Below, piece by piece: positions 1-7,623 of a DNA stretch of 12,822 bases. Below the pieces are notes generated by a model. It was not told where the DNA came from, searched no databases, and saw only the letters and a program-made list of their open reading frames with translations. The position numbers and the translations under genes are program-made. This DNA is from Sulfurimonas sp. GTDB lineage: Bacteria; Campylobacterota; Campylobacteria; Campylobacterales; Sulfurimonadaceae. Every line of letters starts with the position of its first letter. Position 1 is the first letter of the stretch. The stretch lies in assembly GCA_027066935.1 (NCBI GenBank), contig JAMOMX010000176.1:1-12822 (forward strand), written 5' to 3'.

Positions 1-783
1 GGTAGTGCTCCATCTTAAGATCGAGTATTTTTTCAAATATTATTGAAGACATAATAATGTCACTTTTTTTGCAGCACTCTCTAATAAAAAAGTTCGTGTA
101 AATTTTAAAAAAGTATCAATTAAATAGATAATAATTATACCTATAGCAAATACCCAAAGAGTTTCAATCGCATTATTTGGTATCACTCTATCATATACAT
201 TCATGATAAATAGTGGAGAAGCTAAAACAAAAAGGTTTATAAGCAAAGAGGCATAAATTATATCTTTGTATATTGGGACAGATAATTTTAAAGTATCCCA
301 AAACCAATGTTTTTTATTTAAATTAAGTGTGCGAGAATTTTCATCTGTATATTCAAAGGCTTTTTTAATCATAAATCCAAAACCAATGTATTCATCTTCT
401 ACAACATCTATATCTACCCACTCTTCAATAGCATTTTCTGATGGCATTATTATCTTAACTTGTTTGCCATCTTTAGAAATTTGATCTAATATACAAGCAC
501 CTTGATTTGATAATAAAATTATCATCGGTAGTTGAAGCGGTGAAATTTGAGATAATGGTCTTTTTGTCAATGAAGATTTAAGTCCAGCTCTCTCAGCTGC
601 ACGTGAAAATAAACTTTTTGCATTATTTATAGAAAAAAGTTCAGGTGATTCTTTTCCGTGTTCTATTGGCAGACCAGCGGTAAGGGCCTCAGCTGAAAAT
701 GGTTTATGATAAAGTTTTGTATATATTACTAGACAATCTAAGAGTGAATCCATTCTTAGATTATCAGCGTTGGTTATAAGCAT
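1..783 (-). pseudogene. Type I secretion ABC transporter (LapB/HlyB type), 5' part, reading frame broken at an A7 tract and cut by the window edge
   Basis: This is an inner-membrane permease/ATPase that would power export through an adaptor and a TolC channel. The first frame gives 247 residues and stops at 40-42. Residues 1 to about 150 are a C39-peptidase-like domain; its Cys17 sits in DCL, not in the catalytic QxxDCG context, so it probably binds substrate without cleaving. Membrane segments follow at about 175-197 and 208-225, with the typical NVYDRVIPNNAIETLW stretch between them. After AAKK the frame turns into VTLLCLQ and stops. The -1 frame instead reads SDIIMSSIIFEKILDLKMEHY to the window edge with no stop, which is what this family normally has there. 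The break lies exactly at seven A's (64-70). The start has a good ribosome site (AAGAAGG, 7 nt before ATG) and lies 22 nt after the TolC-type gene. A true mutation, a sequence error, phase variation or ribosomal slippage are all possible. The ATPase domain lies outside the window. Confidence 0.85.
64..70 (-). other. A7 homopolymer at the transporter frame break (possible -1 slippery site)
   Basis: On the coding strand the codons are GCA AAA AAA GTG, so the tract reads as the heptamer A AAA AAA in the zero frame. Stepping back one base gives AGT GAC and restores the family sequence (Ser-Asp-Ile-Ile-Met). An eighth A would do the same. No stimulatory stem-loop was identified just downstream, so programmed slippage is only a possibility. 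Confidence 0.7.
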
Positions 784-805
784 ACGCTTACCTTCTTAAA
801 ATAAA

Positions 806-2656
806 TTATTTAATTAGTTTTCTAACTATTATATCAACACGATTATTGTTTTGTATGCCTTCGTGTGTCTCTCTACTATTTATAGGAGCTCTATCACTAT
901 TTGCATGAATAACTATGTTTTCTTCTAATGCTCCAGCTTCAAGAAGCTCATCTTTAATATATTGAGCTCTTTGTTCTGAAATCTCTTGTTTTTTCTCTTT
1001 TTTAAGCTCATCATTATCTATGTTACTTAAAATATCAAACTTAAGAAATCTAAATTCATATAGATCAAGTTGGGTAATTAAATCATCAAATCTTGATTGA
1101 GCATCTAATGTTAAAGTAGTTGAGTCATTATCAAAAAGAAAATTATTGTAACGGTCAATTTTTTTAGTATCTTCATATACAAAAGCACAACCATATATAT
1201 TTCTCATTTTGTCTGGATGAGAGTTATTACAAATATCAAAATTATCAACAATTAAATCAACATCTTTGTCATATGAAATTGGTAGAGTATCTGGGTTTTT
1301 TGGAGTTTCTCCCATTAAGCCAACATTGTTATAGATAACATCAACATCACCTAGGACGGTAGTTACCAGTGTACCCATAGCATCAAGAACTCTATATTTT
1401 GCAAAAAGTGCACTATATTCAGTATTTATAATTTGCTGTTTTGCTTCAATAAAATCATTTTGAGCTGATAATAAGTCTAACAATGAACGACGACCTAAAT
1501 CGTACTCTTTAGCATAAAGGGTAAGTGTTTTAGATGCAAATTCTTTATATTTTTCTAAATATACTAGTTGATCATCAAGTTTTTCATTTGCTGCCCACGA
1601 AAGAGTTAATCCCTCAATAGTTTGTCTTCTTAAATCATTTTTAACTTCAACTTCTTTATGAATCAAAGAGATATTTTGTTGTTTTTGAGTGGTATCAATA
1701 TAGCCATTAAACAGGTTATATGATAAAAATGCCATTACACGAAACCTATTGTTATCTCCTTGTGTACCACTAAGATTACTATTCATAGTTTGAGAAAGTT
1801 CAATGTCAACTTTTGGGTAAAATGGAGATTTGCTCCCTTTGTATGCTGTTTGAGCTGCTTTTACATTATAAGTTGCTACTATAAGAGATGGGTTATTTAA
1901 CATAGCAATTTGAGTTGCATCTTCTATTGAAGCAGGTAGAGCTACATTTAAAACTGGCTTGCTCATCTCAGCAGTATCTAAATATCTACCTAATATTCTA
2001 TGCATATTATATTTAACATCTAATAGAGTGTTATCTTGAACTACATAATTTGATCTTGCAAGTGATAGAGAAGCTTCTATTTTGTTAACTTCTGATAAAG
2101 TAGTTAAACCAGCATCATAAAGTTTTTTTACTTTTTTTAATATCTCTTTATTAATCTTAATATTTTCTTGTGCTGTTTTAAGTAGCTCATTATTTCTCAT
2201 AACTTGCAAATAGGTTTCCACCATTTTAAAAGAGGTGTCATTCGCATTTTCAATATAATTATATGCCGCAGCTGTAGTTCTACTAAGTTGTTGCTCAACT
2301 TTATAATGTGTTTTAAACCCTTCAAAAATATTTTGAGTATATACTAATGATGCTTGATATACATCTAGAGTTGATGAATCTGTTAGTTGTCCATCTTCTC
2401 TTAAAATTGTATTATCTTGCCAGTCGGTTCTTTTTTGGTTGTTTTCAATACCAACGCCAATAGACAAGTCAATTTTTGGGTAATAACCAGCTTTTGCAAT
2501 GGTTATATCTTCTTTAGTGACATTATAGTTCTTTAGGCGCTCTAATACTACAGGGTTAGTTGATAAAACCTCCTCAACAGAAGTTCTTAAATCTTGTGCA
2601 AAAAGTGTTGAGGCAAGGCTAAGAGCTAACAGTATACTTATTTTTTTCATTTTCAT
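806..2656 (-). CDS. TolC-family outer-membrane channel fused to a C-terminal OmpA-like domain
   Basis: This is the outer-membrane exit duct of the type I secretion system, with an added periplasmic, possibly peptidoglycan-binding, domain. Numbering is from the first ATG (616 residues). A Sec signal peptide ends near LFA-20. The TolC region covers about 22-435 and shows the internal duplication of the family: YTQNIFEGF (106-114) pairs with LSYNLFNGY (311-319), and GLTTLSEV (183-190) pairs with GRRSLLDLL (388-396). A linker with two cysteines (476, 490) leads to an OmpA-like domain at about 502-614, recognised by SEQRAQYIKDEL (560-571) and NNNRVDIIV (603-611). The usual GxTDxxG diaminopimelate-binding segment is replaced by a divergent FDILSNIDND. 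Ordinary TolC proteins are about 430-500 residues and lack this domain. The ribosome site AGGA (2658-2661) is one base from the first ATG but 7 nt from a second ATG at 2648-2650, so translation probably starts at 2650. It follows the lipoprotein gene by 8 nt. Confidence 0.9.
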   Translation of the reverse strand: MKMKKISILLALSLASTLFAQDLRTSVEEVLSTNPVVLERLKNYNVTKEDITIAKAGYYPKIDLSIGVGIENNQKRTDWQDNTILREDGQLTDSSTLDVYQASLVYTQNIFEGFKTHYKVEQQLSRTTAAAYNYIENANDTSFKMVETYLQVMRNNELLKTAQENIKINKEILKKVKKLYDAGLTTLSEVNKIEASLSLARSNYVVQDNTLLDVKYNMHRILGRYLDTAEMSKPVLNVALPASIEDATQIAMLNNPSLIVATYNVKAAQTAYKGSKSPFYPKVDIELSQTMNSNLSGTQGDNNRFRVMAFLSYNLFNGYIDTTQKQQNISLIHKEVEVKNDLRRQTIEGLTLSWAANEKLDDQLVYLEKYKEFASKTLTLYAKEYDLGRRSLLDLLSAQNDFIEAKQQIINTEYSALFAKYRVLDAMGTLVTTVLGDVDVIYNNVGLMGETPKNPDTLPISYDKDVDLIVDNFDICNNSHPDKMRNIYGCAFVYEDTKKIDRYNNFLFDNDSTTLTLDAQSRFDDLITQLDLYEFRFLKFDILSNIDNDELKKEKKQEISEQRAQYIKDELLEAGALEENIVIHANSDRAPINSRETHEGIQNNNRVDIIVRKLIK

Positions 2657-2664
2657 TTCCTAAT

Positions 2665-3468
2665 TTATTTTATATTTTGATATGATTGTATTAATTCAAC
2701 TTTAATACGGCGATTTTGTGCACGACCATCTTTTGTTTTGTTATTACCTATTGCTCCAGTTTCCCCTTTTCCAATAGTAGTCATTTTTTTAGCACTAATT
2801 CCATATCGAGTAAGTACTTCTTTTACAGCATTCGCTCTATCAAGAGATAGTTTTTGATTTGATCCCTCTTGACCTATATCGTCAGTATATCCGTATATGA
2901 TTAGATTATATCCTCTATTTTGTTTTAAAAAAAGTGCAAAAGTTTGTAAATCATCTATAAGATTTTGATTTATATCAGATTTACCAAAAGCAAAATTTAC
3001 TTTAAGTGTTGCAGTTTGTGGACAACCATAACCATCAACAACAAAATCTTTACTTGTATTTGGACATCTGTCTTGTGAGTCAACTACACCATCATCATCA
3101 CTGTCTAATTCACACCCTTTATAATCAACACGAATCCCCATTTTTGTATCTGGGCACTTATCGTCTTTATTTGCAACACCATCTTTGTCATCATCAGCTA
3201 AGATAGTGCAACCAATCAAGTTTACCTTAGATTTAGGAGGTGTATTTGGACATCTGTCAACGCTATTTATTACACCATCTTTATCATTATCATCATCTAT
3301 GACAGGTGCAACTGCTTTTTTAAAAAGAGATTCTTCTATTGCTACTGGTGAGAGATATTTATACTCTGGCTTATCTGTTTCTATTTCAGGTGGTAGAACT
3401 CCATTAGAACACGCATTAAAACTCAACATCAAAATTATGATAGAAGAGATAGATATGACTTTTTTCAT
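2665..3468 (-). CDS. OmpA-family lipoprotein with thrombospondin type 3 repeats
   Basis: A 267-residue envelope protein, probably an outer-membrane lipoprotein that holds on to peptidoglycan. The signal peptide ends in LSFNAC with Cys20 as the likely lipidated residue; the lipobox is imperfect (Phe at -3, Asn at -2). Residues about 58-150 contain three Asp-rich calcium-binding TSP3-type repeats: DDDNDKDGVINSVDRCP, DDDKDGVANKDDKCP and DSDDDGVVDSQDRCP. Each is followed by a further Cys, which suggests disulfide-closed units. Residues about 152-262 are an OmpA C-terminal domain with GYTDDIG (193-199), LSLDRA (207-212) and GRAQNRRIKVEL (248-259). Asp196 and Arg211 match the diaminopimelate-binding pair of OmpA. 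It is the first gene of the minus-strand operon. A ribosome site (GGAAGG, 3479-3484) lies 10 nt before the ATG. OmpA-family proteins are common neighbours of type I adhesin exporters. Confidence 0.92.
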   Translation of the reverse strand: MKKVISISSIIILMLSFNACSNGVLPPEIETDKPEYKYLSPVAIEESLFKKAVAPVIDDDNDKDGVINSVDRCPNTPPKSKVNLIGCTILADDDKDGVANKDDKCPDTKMGIRVDYKGCELDSDDDGVVDSQDRCPNTSKDFVVDGYGCPQTATLKVNFAFGKSDINQNLIDDLQTFALFLKQNRGYNLIIYGYTDDIGQEGSNQKLSLDRANAVKEVLTRYGISAKKMTTIGKGETGAIGNNKTKDGRAQNRRIKVELIQSYQNIK

Positions 3469-3504
3469 TTTTTAAATACCTTCCAAGACTGTTTGTTATT
3501 AACT

Positions 3505-3513
3505 ATTGTACCA
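3505..3513 (-). promoter_or_regulatory. Predicted extended -10 promoter of the type I secretion operon
   Basis: On the minus strand the sequence reads TGG-TACAAT, an extended -10 element (TGn plus five of six -10 bases). It is about 37 bases before the lipoprotein ATG. There is no clear -35 box. T-rich blocks of the 12-bp tandem repeat lie directly upstream, as expected for Campylobacterota housekeeping promoters, which use a periodic T-rich signal in place of a -35. Confidence 0.5.
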
Positions 3514-3542
3514 AAATATAATTAAAAATATAATTAAAAATA
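3513..3542. repeat. 12-bp tandem repeat, 2.5 copies, in the divergent promoter region
   Basis: The unit AAAATATAATTA occurs perfectly at 3513-3524 and 3525-3536, and a partial copy AAAATA follows at 3537-3542. Each full copy contains TATAAT on the plus strand (3517-3522 and 3529-3534). The repeat sits between the divergent predicted promoters of the lipoprotein operon and mutS7. Confidence 0.85.
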
Positions 3543-3569
3543 CACTTGTAAATCGGCAAAAATCACTTA

Positions 3570-3578
3570 TGCTATAAT
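3570..3578 (+). promoter_or_regulatory. Predicted extended -10 promoter of mutS7
   Basis: TGC-TATAAT is a perfect extended -10 element. It places the transcript start at about 3585, some 27 bases before the mutS7 ATG. A weak ribosome site (GGA at 3600-3602) lies 9 nt before the ATG. The spacing to the nearest -35-like TTGTAA (3546-3551) is 21 bp, too long to count. Confidence 0.6.
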
Positions 3579-3611
3579 CCTATGAGCAAAAAATATTATG
3601 GAAAACTTTAA

Positions 3612-6600
3612 ATGCAAGCAAGTGATGTAAGTTCAATATTAAACAACAAAAACAAACTTTTAACTCAAAATTATTTTGATTTACAAAAACATTTTGAAGA
3701 TAAATATGGAACTAATACAGTTGTTTTTATGGAGATTGGAACCTTCTTTGAAGTGTATGAAATTAATAATGATGATGAGCAAATAGGTAAAGCTAAAGAG
3801 ATAGCTGAACTTTTAAATATTCAACTTACTAAAAAAAATAAAAATATAATTGAAAATTCTGATAAAAATCCACTTTTAGCAGGTGTTCCTGCTGTTAGTT
3901 TTGAGAGATATTTAAGTCGTCTTATAAGTGAGCAAAAATATACAATAGTAGTTGTAAAACAAAAAGGAAATCCACCTAAAATAAGCCGTTATGTATCTCA
4001 AATAGTATCACCTGGTACAAATTTTGACTATATAGTTGATAATGATGATAACTATATAGTTTCACTTTTAATAGATAAACATAAAGATGTATATACAATA
4101 AGTTATAGCGCTATAGATGTAACAACTGGAAAAACTTGGCTTTATGAGACACATGGGACTAGCGAAGACCCATCTTACGCACTGGATGAAGTGTTTAATC
4201 TTTTAAATGTATATAGGACAAGTGAAGTAGTTATTACATTTTTAGATGGGATTGATAATCAACGACATGTTATGAGTTATTTGGAAATTCCAGAGCATTA
4301 TCACTATAGTGTAAACAATGATAGACCTCGCATAGAGTTTCAAAATGAACTTTTTGCAAAGGTTTATCAAATACGCTCACTTCTCTCACCAATTGAGCAT
4401 TTAGATTTAGAGAGAAGCCCTATGATTACAGAGTCTTTAGCTACTTTGATAAACTTTGTAATAGAGCATGATTACCACATAATTCAAAAACTATCATCCC
4501 CTCGTCTTATAGATAACCGCCGTTTTATGTATCTTGGAAACAACGCATTGGAGCAGATGGGAATAATATCTAAAGATAAACGCGAGTTTACATTGCTTAA
4601 GATGTTAGATAAAAGTTCAACAGCGATAGGTCGTCGTCTTTTAAAGGAGAGATTACTAAATCCAATAATGGAGCCTCTTGAGTTAGAGAGACGATATAAT
4701 TTAATAGATAGAGTTTCTTCTCATGTGCGATTTTTAGATGAGACTATGCGTGGTATATATGACCTAGAAAGGCTCTCTCGCAGATTAAACCTTTCTCGTT
4801 TACACCCATTTGAGATGAATCATATATATGATTCAGTTTTAAGTGTTAAAGATTTGATGTTATATGTAAAAAAACACAAAATTCAAAAAACCCCTTTTTC
4901 AGAGTTTGAGATAGATGAATTTTTGCGTGATATTCAAAAAAGTATAGATCTTGATATATCTCGTCGTTTTACAAATGCCACAGTTGATGAAAACTTTTTA
5001 ATGAGTGGAGTTGATGAAGCTATAGATACACTTGTAAAAGATAACTCTGTGATGCTTATAGCGTTAGAAGATATAATGTCAAATATAGAGTTGATGTTAA
5101 AAGAGGAAAATGCAGGGAGTTCAAGTAAACTTGTAACGCTTGGGTTGCTTGAAAAAGAGGGATATTATATATCTCTTAGTAAAAATAGATACTCAATGAT
5201 AGAGAAAAAATTTAAAAAAGATGAAAACTTTAAAGAGTTTGTAGTTAAAAAACTTACAAATAATGTAAAAATAACTTCAGAATTTACAGATAATTTATCA
5301 GATAAGATTATGAAAAATCGTCGTAAAATTATAGTACTTCTAAAAGATAGATATATCCAACTTCAAGCCACTTATGAGAGACGATATGCACTTTTGTTTG
5401 ATAGGATCATAGCTTATGTAGCTGATTTAGATGTTGGTGTTAGTTCATCTAAAGTTGCTCAAAATTATAATCATGCTAGACCTATGATAATTGAAGTAAA
5501 AGATGATGATAATTTTATGCAACTTATGCAACTTCGCCATCCACTCATAGAGATTCAAGAGAGTGGGGGGATATATGTACCAAATGATGTAGTTATGGGT
5601 AGTCGCAATTATATGGATTTGCCACATCCAACCACTGTGATGTTAGATGTAGATGTGCACGATGGACACGATATAAATGGTGTTTTGCTTTATGGAATAA
5701 ATTCAAGTGGAAAATCATCTTTGATGAAAAGTATAGGGATAGCTACACTTATGGCTCAAAGTGGATTTTTTGTATCGGCCTCAGTTATGAAGTTTTCCCT
5801 TTTTAACTCCCTCTTTACAAGAATTGTTTCGCGTGATAATCTCGCTAAAGGTCTTTCAACATTTGCAGTTGAGATGTTAGAGATGAAAAATATATTTAAC
5901 CGTGCAACTCTTCGCTCACTTGTTTTAGGTGATGAGATAAGTCATGGAACAGAAACGCTCTCAGGTGTCTCTATAGTAGCCTCAGCTATCATAAAACTTG
6001 CAAAACTTCGCTCACTCTTTTTATTTGCAACACATCTGCATCAACTCTCAACCATGAAAGAGATAACTTCTCTTGATAATGTTGTAGATTTACATCTAAG
6101 TGTTGAGTATGATGAAGAAAAAGATGCACTTATTTTTAATAGAATTTTACAATCAGGTAGTGGAAGTAGTATATATGGTTTAGAATTTGCAAAATCTCTT
6201 CACATGGATGATGAATTTTTAGATATAGCAAATAAAATTCGTAAACGTTTAGCAAAAGATTTTGATGAGTTAGAGCTTCTTGTAAAGAAAAAAACCAGTA
6301 AATACAACAAAAATTTATATGTAACAAAATGTGTAATTTGTGGAGCAATTGCAGATGATGTTCATCATATAAATAACCAAAGTTTAGCAAATAGAGCAGG
6401 TTTTATAGAACACTTTCATAAAGACTCTAAACACAATTTAGTGCCATTATGTAAAGAACATCACAACAAAATTCATGATGGTAAAATAAAAGTAGATGGT
6501 TTTGTAATGACTTCCAAGGGTTTAGAGTTAAAGTATGAAGAGCAAATATCTAAGCCAAAAGTTGTTGAGTTAAAAGAGCCAGAGATAAACAAGCCAAAAG

Positions 6601-6641
6601 AAAACAATAGTTCAGACTTTGTTTTAGATGATTGGGATTAG
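3612..6641 (+). CDS. mutS7: MutS7-type DNA mismatch-recognition ATPase with C-terminal HNH nuclease domain
   Basis: A 1009-residue MutS homologue. Residues about 20-120 form the mismatch-recognition region with EIGTFFEVYE (41-50), which keeps the Phe-x-Glu wedge (F45, E47). The connector, lever and clamp follow (about 145-650), including the core segment STAIGRRLLKERLLNP (336-351). The ATPase shows Walker A GINSSGKSS (695-703; usual MutS form GPNMGGKST), Walker B LVLGDEISHGTET (770-782) and the switch motif ATHLH (806-810). Residues about 900-965 are an HNH domain: CVIC (907-910), VHHINNQ (917-923) and HNLVPLCKEHHNKIH (941-955). Likely zinc ligands are C907, C910, C947 and H950; likely catalytic residues are H919, N942 and H951. 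The MutS-plus-HNH layout is that of the MutS7 subfamily known from Campylobacterota, giant viruses and octocoral mitochondria. The inferred role is mismatch recognition with built-in nicking, in place of a separate MutL/MutH. An in-frame stop directly before the ATG fixes the start. Confidence 0.95.
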   Translation: MQASDVSSILNNKNKLLTQNYFDLQKHFEDKYGTNTVVFMEIGTFFEVYEINNDDEQIGKAKEIAELLNIQLTKKNKNIIENSDKNPLLAGVPAVSFERYLSRLISEQKYTIVVVKQKGNPPKISRYVSQIVSPGTNFDYIVDNDDNYIVSLLIDKHKDVYTISYSAIDVTTGKTWLYETHGTSEDPSYALDEVFNLLNVYRTSEVVITFLDGIDNQRHVMSYLEIPEHYHYSVNNDRPRIEFQNELFAKVYQIRSLLSPIEHLDLERSPMITESLATLINFVIEHDYHIIQKLSSPRLIDNRRFMYLGNNALEQMGIISKDKREFTLLKMLDKSSTAIGRRLLKERLLNPIMEPLELERRYNLIDRVSSHVRFLDETMRGIYDLERLSRRLNLSRLHPFEMNHIYDSVLSVKDLMLYVKKHKIQKTPFSEFEIDEFLRDIQKSIDLDISRRFTNATVDENFLMSGVDEAIDTLVKDNSVMLIALEDIMSNIELMLKEENAGSSSKLVTLGLLEKEGYYISLSKNRYSMIEKKFKKDENFKEFVVKKLTNNVKITSEFTDNLSDKIMKNRRKIIVLLKDRYIQLQATYERRYALLFDRIIAYVADLDVGVSSSKVAQNYNHARPMIIEVKDDDNFMQLMQLRHPLIEIQESGGIYVPNDVVMGSRNYMDLPHPTTVMLDVDVHDGHDINGVLLYGINSSGKSSLMKSIGIATLMAQSGFFVSASVMKFSLFNSLFTRIVSRDNLAKGLSTFAVEMLEMKNIFNRATLRSLVLGDEISHGTETLSGVSIVASAIIKLAKLRSLFLFATHLHQLSTMKEITSLDNVVDLHLSVEYDEEKDALIFNRILQSGSGSSIYGLEFAKSLHMDDEFLDIANKIRKRLAKDFDELELLVKKKTSKYNKNLYVTKCVICGAIADDVHHINNQSLANRAGFIEHFHKDSKHNLVPLCKEHHNKIHDGKIKVDGFVMTSKGLELKYEEQISKPKVVELKEPEINKPKENNSSDFVLDDWD

Positions 6642-6651
6642 GTAGATAAAT

Positions 6652-7623
6652 ATGTATAAGTTATTTTTTATTTTATTTTTAAATAGTGCAGTTTATGCTG
6701 CATATACAAACTGTGAATTTATAAATAAAAATTATGAAGAGGTGTGTGAATCCCTAATAAAAAAAGGGGTTTCATATGATTATGTTAATAAGTTTTTACT
6801 CTCTAAAAAAGCAAAAGATTATGATGAGGTAAGTTGGAAGTACTTACAGCCAAATAAAATTAAAACACATAGAAAAAATGAAAAAAAAGCAAATAATACT
6901 TTATTGCCACATGTTCCAAAAATAGTAAAACATCTAAAAAAATATGCCTATGTATATGATTTTACAGAAAAAGAGTTTGGTGTAAACCGTGAGATAGTAG
7001 CATCTATACTCATGAAAGAGACTGCACTTGGTATGATAGAGTTAAAACATGATGCTTTTAATGTTTCTAACACCATAGTAGTAAAAAATAAATCACACTC
7101 ATCAAGGGGAAAGTGGTTAACTAAGATGGGAAAATCAAATATGGTATCTATTATAAGTTACTGTTACAAAAATGCTCTTGAGCCAGAAGAGTGCAATCTT
7201 CCAAGCTCATACGCAGGAGCAATAGGGATACCTCAATTTATGCCAAATAATTTTAAATATGTGCAAGGTTTTAAAAGAAAAATAGCTGATTTAAATAATA
7301 TGGAAGATGCTATCGTCTCAGCTAGTAAATTTTTAAACAAAAGAGCTTCTTTTAAAAAACTAATAGATTGGAAAAAATTATCAAATATTGAAAAAATTGA
7401 ATCTGATTGGTATAATTTTGAATTGGAGTTTAATAACTCATCATTAGTATATGAAGCAAGCAAAAGAGACAACAAAGCTTATAAATGTTTTTTATGCAAA
7501 AAAGAAAAATATCAATATTTAAGAAAATATTCTAAAAAAATCATGAGATATAATAACTCTTCAAACTATGCAATAGGAGTTATACGCTTGGCATATGAAA
7601 GTCATGTTCAGTTGGTTAAGTAA
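6652..7623 (+). CDS. MltB-type periplasmic lytic murein transglycosylase (SLT_2 family)
   Basis: A 323-residue exported enzyme predicted to cleave the MurNAc-GlcNAc bond of peptidoglycan, leaving anhydro-MurNAc ends. A Sec signal peptide of 16 residues ends VYA-A. No lipobox is seen, so unlike E. coli MltB it is probably soluble in the periplasm. The catalytic region has IVASILMKETALG (115-127) with E123 as the expected acid/base, and SYAGAIGIPQFMPNNF (186-201), very close to the MltB signature. NYAIGVIRLAYE (305-316) matches the terminal helix of the fold. Cysteine pairs C171/C181 and C279/C282 could form disulfides. It starts 10 nt after the mutS7 stop, with AGG at 6640-6642 overlapping that stop codon, so the two are probably co-transcribed although they share no obvious function. 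Its last 8 bases overlap the end of the convergent ankyrin gene. Confidence 0.88.
   Translation: MYKLFFILFLNSAVYAAYTNCEFINKNYEEVCESLIKKGVSYDYVNKFLLSKKAKDYDEVSWKYLQPNKIKTHRKNEKKANNTLLPHVPKIVKHLKKYAYVYDFTEKEFGVNREIVASILMKETALGMIELKHDAFNVSNTIVVKNKSHSSRGKWLTKMGKSNMVSIISYCYKNALEPEECNLPSSYAGAIGIPQFMPNNFKYVQGFKRKIADLNNMEDAIVSASKFLNKRASFKKLIDWKKLSNIEKIESDWYNFELEFNNSSLVYEASKRDNKAYKCFLCKKEKYQYLRKYSKKIMRYNNSSNYAIGVIRLAYESHVQLVK

Noticed and set aside
3006..3475. Open frames on the plus strand opposite the OmpA lipoprotein gene
   Set aside because: They mirror the Asp- and repeat-rich coding sequence of the lipoprotein and lack ribosome sites and domain likeness.
3582..3611. Nine-codon frame (MSKKYYGKL) abutting the mutS7 ATG, as a possible leader peptide
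   Set aside because: The TATAAT at 3573-3578 predicts transcript start at about 3585, after this ATG, and there is no ribosome site for it.
3612..6641. Possibility that the HNH domain marks a homing endonuclease or intein inserted in mutS
   Set aside because: The domain is at the C-terminus after a complete ATPase region, no splice-junction residues or interruption are seen, and the layout is the known MutS7 architecture.
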